Origin: Sphingopyxis sp.
GTDB lineage: Bacteria; Pseudomonadota; Alphaproteobacteria; Sphingomonadales; Sphingomonadaceae
Direction: 5' to 3'
DNA length: 64,000 bases
Assembly: GCF_016704835.1 (NCBI RefSeq)
Contig: NZ_JADIZJ010000021.1
Location: 1 to 64,000, forward strand
The translations under genes and the position numbers were made by a program. How positions within the stretch are numbered: position 1 is the first letter of the stretch; every line of letters starts with the position of its first letter. This document shows, in pieces, positions 62,401 to 64,000 of the stretch. Under the pieces are notes generated by a model. The model worked only from the letters and a program-made list of their open reading frames with translations, was not told where the DNA came from and did no database searches.

Positions 62401-62643
62401 GGGATCTCCGATCACGACATTCGACAGCCGCTCGCTGCGGAAACCGATCGCATCGATCTGATATTGTGCCGGGACGCCCCTACTGCCGAGTTCATCGCTG
62501 ATAAAACGGTCGGCAATCGGCTCACGCGCCACCCACACGCCAGCGATCACCACGATGACCGCACCTGCGGTCATCCATCGCTTCTTGAACAGCACCGTCC
62601 GGTGATGCCATTCGCGCCGCGGGGTGTCCTCCGCCTCAGTCAT
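59476..62643 (-). CDS. ydbH: YdbH-type AsmA-like intermembrane lipid transport protein
   Basis: 1,055 aa. An N-terminal membrane anchor (WMTAGAVIVVIAGVWVA) precedes a long, repeating beta-sheet groove (for example ERLSNVVIGDPNNPDLIAKK and IGGRIVGGRIDSREGGGTLA). The C-terminal part (SLKYDDLTIILNGDLDGEMV) carries the conserved YdbH/DUF748-like end. With YhdP and TamB, YdbH forms redundant bridges for glycerophospholipids in E. coli. The first gene of the operon; it is divergent from radC. Confidence 0.88.
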   Translation of the reverse strand: MTEAEDTPRREWHHRTVLFKKRWMTAGAVIVVIAGVWVAREPIADRFISDELGSRGVPAQYQIDAIGFRSERLSNVVIGDPNNPDLIAKKVEVLLGYGWSGPYVTEIRAEGVRLYGRFVDDRLSFGALDKFRDPTSTDVFALPDLTVVLRDARARVATPWGNVGAALNGGGNLRRDFTGKLALVAPRVIAAGCSGGDVSFYGTLLVRDVRPQLVGPLRGRSLSCVDGGVTAASPQIALDLSLSEDLQSWKGEADASIAQLVAGPLQADRLGVLAKFEGTAAATKIDVDADMARARGADVAAATVSVDARGIVGSGAPKLDGHIRFARASGSPAMRRALTESVGSLAETPLGPLATKASAALSRMLADVGGSADFTLSGEGSFARIDLIAPQLASASGARLTGSADSRISYIYGASQPALLAAGRWSFGGDDLPTGSLSLDRRGDGSITGLANLDSYQAGGARLTLAPVRFSGDRTGLLRFATRADVSGPLAGGQIERLSVPLNGFVAPTGSFALNGGCSRVSADRVTISGFQIDRSAIDVCSRAGAPLLSAGPGGLRGQIRIPGINLRGTSGSSPFAVSSGPANIDLTAMRWTLALADFRLGEGDSLTRFSAQGIAGRATAQGMAGDLRGASAKIGAVPLNLGEIAGGWRWADGALTLDGGLLLTDAAPEARFAPLISNDATLRFADGVINARAAFSEQKTGTKILDTIIRHRFADGSGWADLLVKELRFDERFQPDQLTSLALGVVANVQGSVVGDGRIDWTADGVTSRGTFATADASLAAAFGPVSGLTSTLTFDDLIGLRSAPGQVARIKEINPGIPVLDGEIEYQLLGDNRVRVEGGSWPFAGGQLLLHPTTLDFGAEQTRRLSFDIVGVDAAVFLQSFGFDNINATGKFDGTLPVEFSGLGGRIVGGRIDSREGGGTLAYVGELSNRNLGVIANFAFGALRSLKYDDLTIILNGDLDGEMVTDIRFGGVGQGEGASRNFLTTAVARIPLVFNVKITAPFRQLLTSAKGFYDPSLLIEQNLPALMRAQEEAEAAEKARSTTVQPPESEPMR

Positions 62644-62845
62644 GACGGGGCCGCGACATGCAGGAATTGGAGCGAGATGGCAGGGCGGCAGATGACGTCA
62701 TGGCGTTCAATGCGTCCCTCGGCCCGCCGGTTTCTATCAAAGCAACGCCGGGGATCCCGTTTCGCTGCAACAAATTGGTGCGGATCGCCATCATCTGTGT
62801 CCTATGCCCGTTGAGTGAGCCTCACAAGGCGGTTATTCGAGCGCG

Positions 62846-63543
62846 ATGGCCGATGCCGACGCCTCCGATGCCACGCCCGATCACGCCGGGCACGGCGCAC
62901 GTCGGCGCGGTCGCTTGCTTGACGGTAACGTGGACGGCATGGCCGACCATGAGCTCGTCGAATATCTGCCCGCGCTGGCCGTCCCGCGCCGCGACGCCAA
63001 GCTGCTCGCCAAGGCGCTGCTGCGCGAATTCGGTTCGCTGGCGCAGCTGATCAGCGCCGTTCCAGATCTGCTTCGCCGCGTCGATGGATTGGGGGACACC
63101 GGGAGCGCGGTGTCGAAGATCGTCCAGGCCGCCAGCCTGCCGCTGCGCATGGGCGAATTTCGCGACAAGACCGTTTGTCGGGTTGGGACGCGCTGCTCGA
63201 CTGACTGCGCGCCGACATGGGACCGATCGATATCGAGCGCGTGCTCGTCTTGTATCTCAATTCGAGCAACATGCCGATCCGCGACGAACTGGCGAGCAAA
63301 GGGTCGATCGAACAGTCGGCCATCGATGTCCGCGACGTCGTCAAGCGCGCGCTTGAACTTGGCACGTCGGCGATCATCCTCGTCCACAATCACCCCAGCG
63401 GCAGCCCCGAACCCAGTCGTCAGAATATGGCGATCACCCGGGAAATCGACGATGCCGCGAGCAGGCTGGGGACAGCATTGCACGACCATATCGCCATCGG
63501 CGGATCGGAAGATTGCAGTTTCCGGGCGATAGGGATTTTATAA
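62846..63543 (+). pseudogene. radC: DNA repair protein RadC-family, broken twice
   Basis: The N-terminal HhH part (ELVEYLPALAVPRRDAKLLA, FGSLAQLISAVPDLLRRVDG) is in one frame. The C-terminal JAB/MPN metalloprotease-like domain (KRALELGTSAIILVHNHPSG with the HNHPSG metal motif) is in another. Adding a T to the TTT near 63175 restores TVLSGWDALLD, but TGA at 63202 then interrupts the frame where a Tyr or Trp is expected. So two lesions are needed, which suggests true decay. RadC family function is itself uncertain. Confidence 0.75.
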
Positions 63544-63555
63544 GACGAAACAGAA

Positions 63556-63583
63556 ACAGCCGCCGGATTTCTCCGACGGCTGT
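63556..63583 (-). terminator. Terminator after the EF-hand gene
   Basis: An 11-bp stem with one mismatch (ACAGCCGTCGG/CCGGCGGCTGT on the minus strand) is followed by TTTCTGTTTC. It sits between the convergent radC and the EF-hand gene. Confidence 0.65.
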
Positions 63584-63603
63584 ACCACCCCGCGTAACGC
63601 TGA

Positions 63604-64000
63604 CTATGCGCCGCGTGTAAGGAACCCGGTCAGTTCGGACTTGTTGACCGCGCCCGACTTGTCGCCATCGGCGGCGGCAAAGGCCTGACCAATCCACGTC
63701 TTCACCTCGGCCGATTCGGGATCGACGCCCGGCTCGGTCGCGGCGCGCAGCTTCTTCATCCACGTCGCAAATTCCGCATTGTTCAGATCGCCGTTGGCAT
63801 CAGCATCATAGGTGGGAAATTCCTTATCGACGATTTGCGCGATTTGGGTCGGCGTGGCCGACGCTGCCGCGCCAGCAGGTGCAGGCTCCGTCGCTGCCGG
63901 GGGACTCGATGCAGCGGGGGCGGGCGCCGACGCATCAGGGGCCGGTGCCGGTGCCGGCTCAGTCGGCATAGTCGAATCGGGCATCGTTGCCGGTTCGGTC
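63604..64000 (-). CDS. EF-hand domain protein, 5' end outside the window
   Basis: The visible part has a Pro/Ala-rich segment (TEPAPAPAPDASAPAPAASS) and two EF-hands: DADANGDLNNAEF and DGDKSGAVNKSEL. The frame stays open to the window edge, and the repeat style (TEPATMPDSTMPTEPAPA) continues through the first ATG at 63984, so a start with a signal peptide probably lies further right. A periplasmic calcium-binding role is likely for such sphingomonad proteins but not shown. Confidence 0.75.
   Translation of the reverse strand, partial: TEPATMPDSTMPTEPAPAPAPDASAPAPAASSPPAATEPAPAGAAASATPTQIAQIVDKEFPTYDADANGDLNNAEFATWMKKLRAATEPGVDPESAEVKTWIGQAFAAADGDKSGAVNKSELTGFLTRGA

Noticed and set aside
1..64000. 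CRISPR array
   Set aside because: No array of regularly spaced repeats was found; repeats seen are palindromes, IS ends, att cores and heptamers.

Overview
The window reads as chromosome of an alphaproteobacterium of the Sphingomonadales, most likely Sphingopyxis or a close relative. The pointers are a GcrA cell-cycle regulator, the split b/b' F0 ATP synthase operon, TadE/TadG-type proteins, a FecI/FecR/TonB-receptor cassette, GC-rich codon use and short GC-rich palindromes between genes. The genus is inferred; the lineage is better supported.

Bases 153-18813 form an integrated genomic island. A 15-bp direct repeat (CACCCTGTCCGCCAA), which looks like the 3' end of a tRNA gene (acceptor strand, discriminator G, CCA), bounds it at 153-167 and 18799-18813. 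A P4-type tyrosine integrase lies just inside the left repeat, and five copies of the heptamer TGTGGGA sit around the two att cores. Bases 1-152 resemble the right end of a second, tandem element. The cargo includes a small HTH protein, a fused nucleotidyltransferase-HEPN protein, a 2,520-bp IS21-family insertion with a perfect 8-bp target duplication, several small or secreted unknown proteins, a NYN/LOTUS RNase overlapping a broken endonuclease/exonuclease/phosphatase gene, and a minus-strand three-nuclease operon (GIY-YIG, PD-(D/E)XK, thermonuclease with zinc finger). A DUF7662-like ORF without a normal start codon, a membrane protein and an M23-like peptidase lacking its first metal motif follow.

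From 18819 onward the DNA is ordinary chromosome: rsgA, an autotransporter, an ECF sigma/FecR/TonB-receptor signalling cassette, two acyl-CoA dehydrogenases, a metallo-beta-lactamase-fold hydrolase, a Phd-PAS fusion, a TadE/TadG pair, a YghU-like GST, a CoA transferase, a large TolB-like/amidohydrolase protein, tRNA-Ser(CGA), hspQ, gcrA, parE, a beta-lactamase-like serine hydrolase, a LysR-apaG-metZ-leuB-recO-thioesterase-uvrC run, an SDR, a GST, the F0 ATP synthase operon atpI-B-E-F'-F, the ydbH-ynbE-ydbL outer-membrane lipid-transport operon, radC and an EF-hand protein that runs off the window.

An unusual number of genes are broken by one-base shifts: the integrase N-terminus, istA, the EEP nuclease, rsgA, tadE, tadG, yghU, a GST and radC. 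Three of them (rsgA, tadG, yghU) are repaired by adding one G to a run of exactly four. This pattern points to homopolymer indels in the sequence as much as to real decay, so pseudogene calls here should be read with that in mind.
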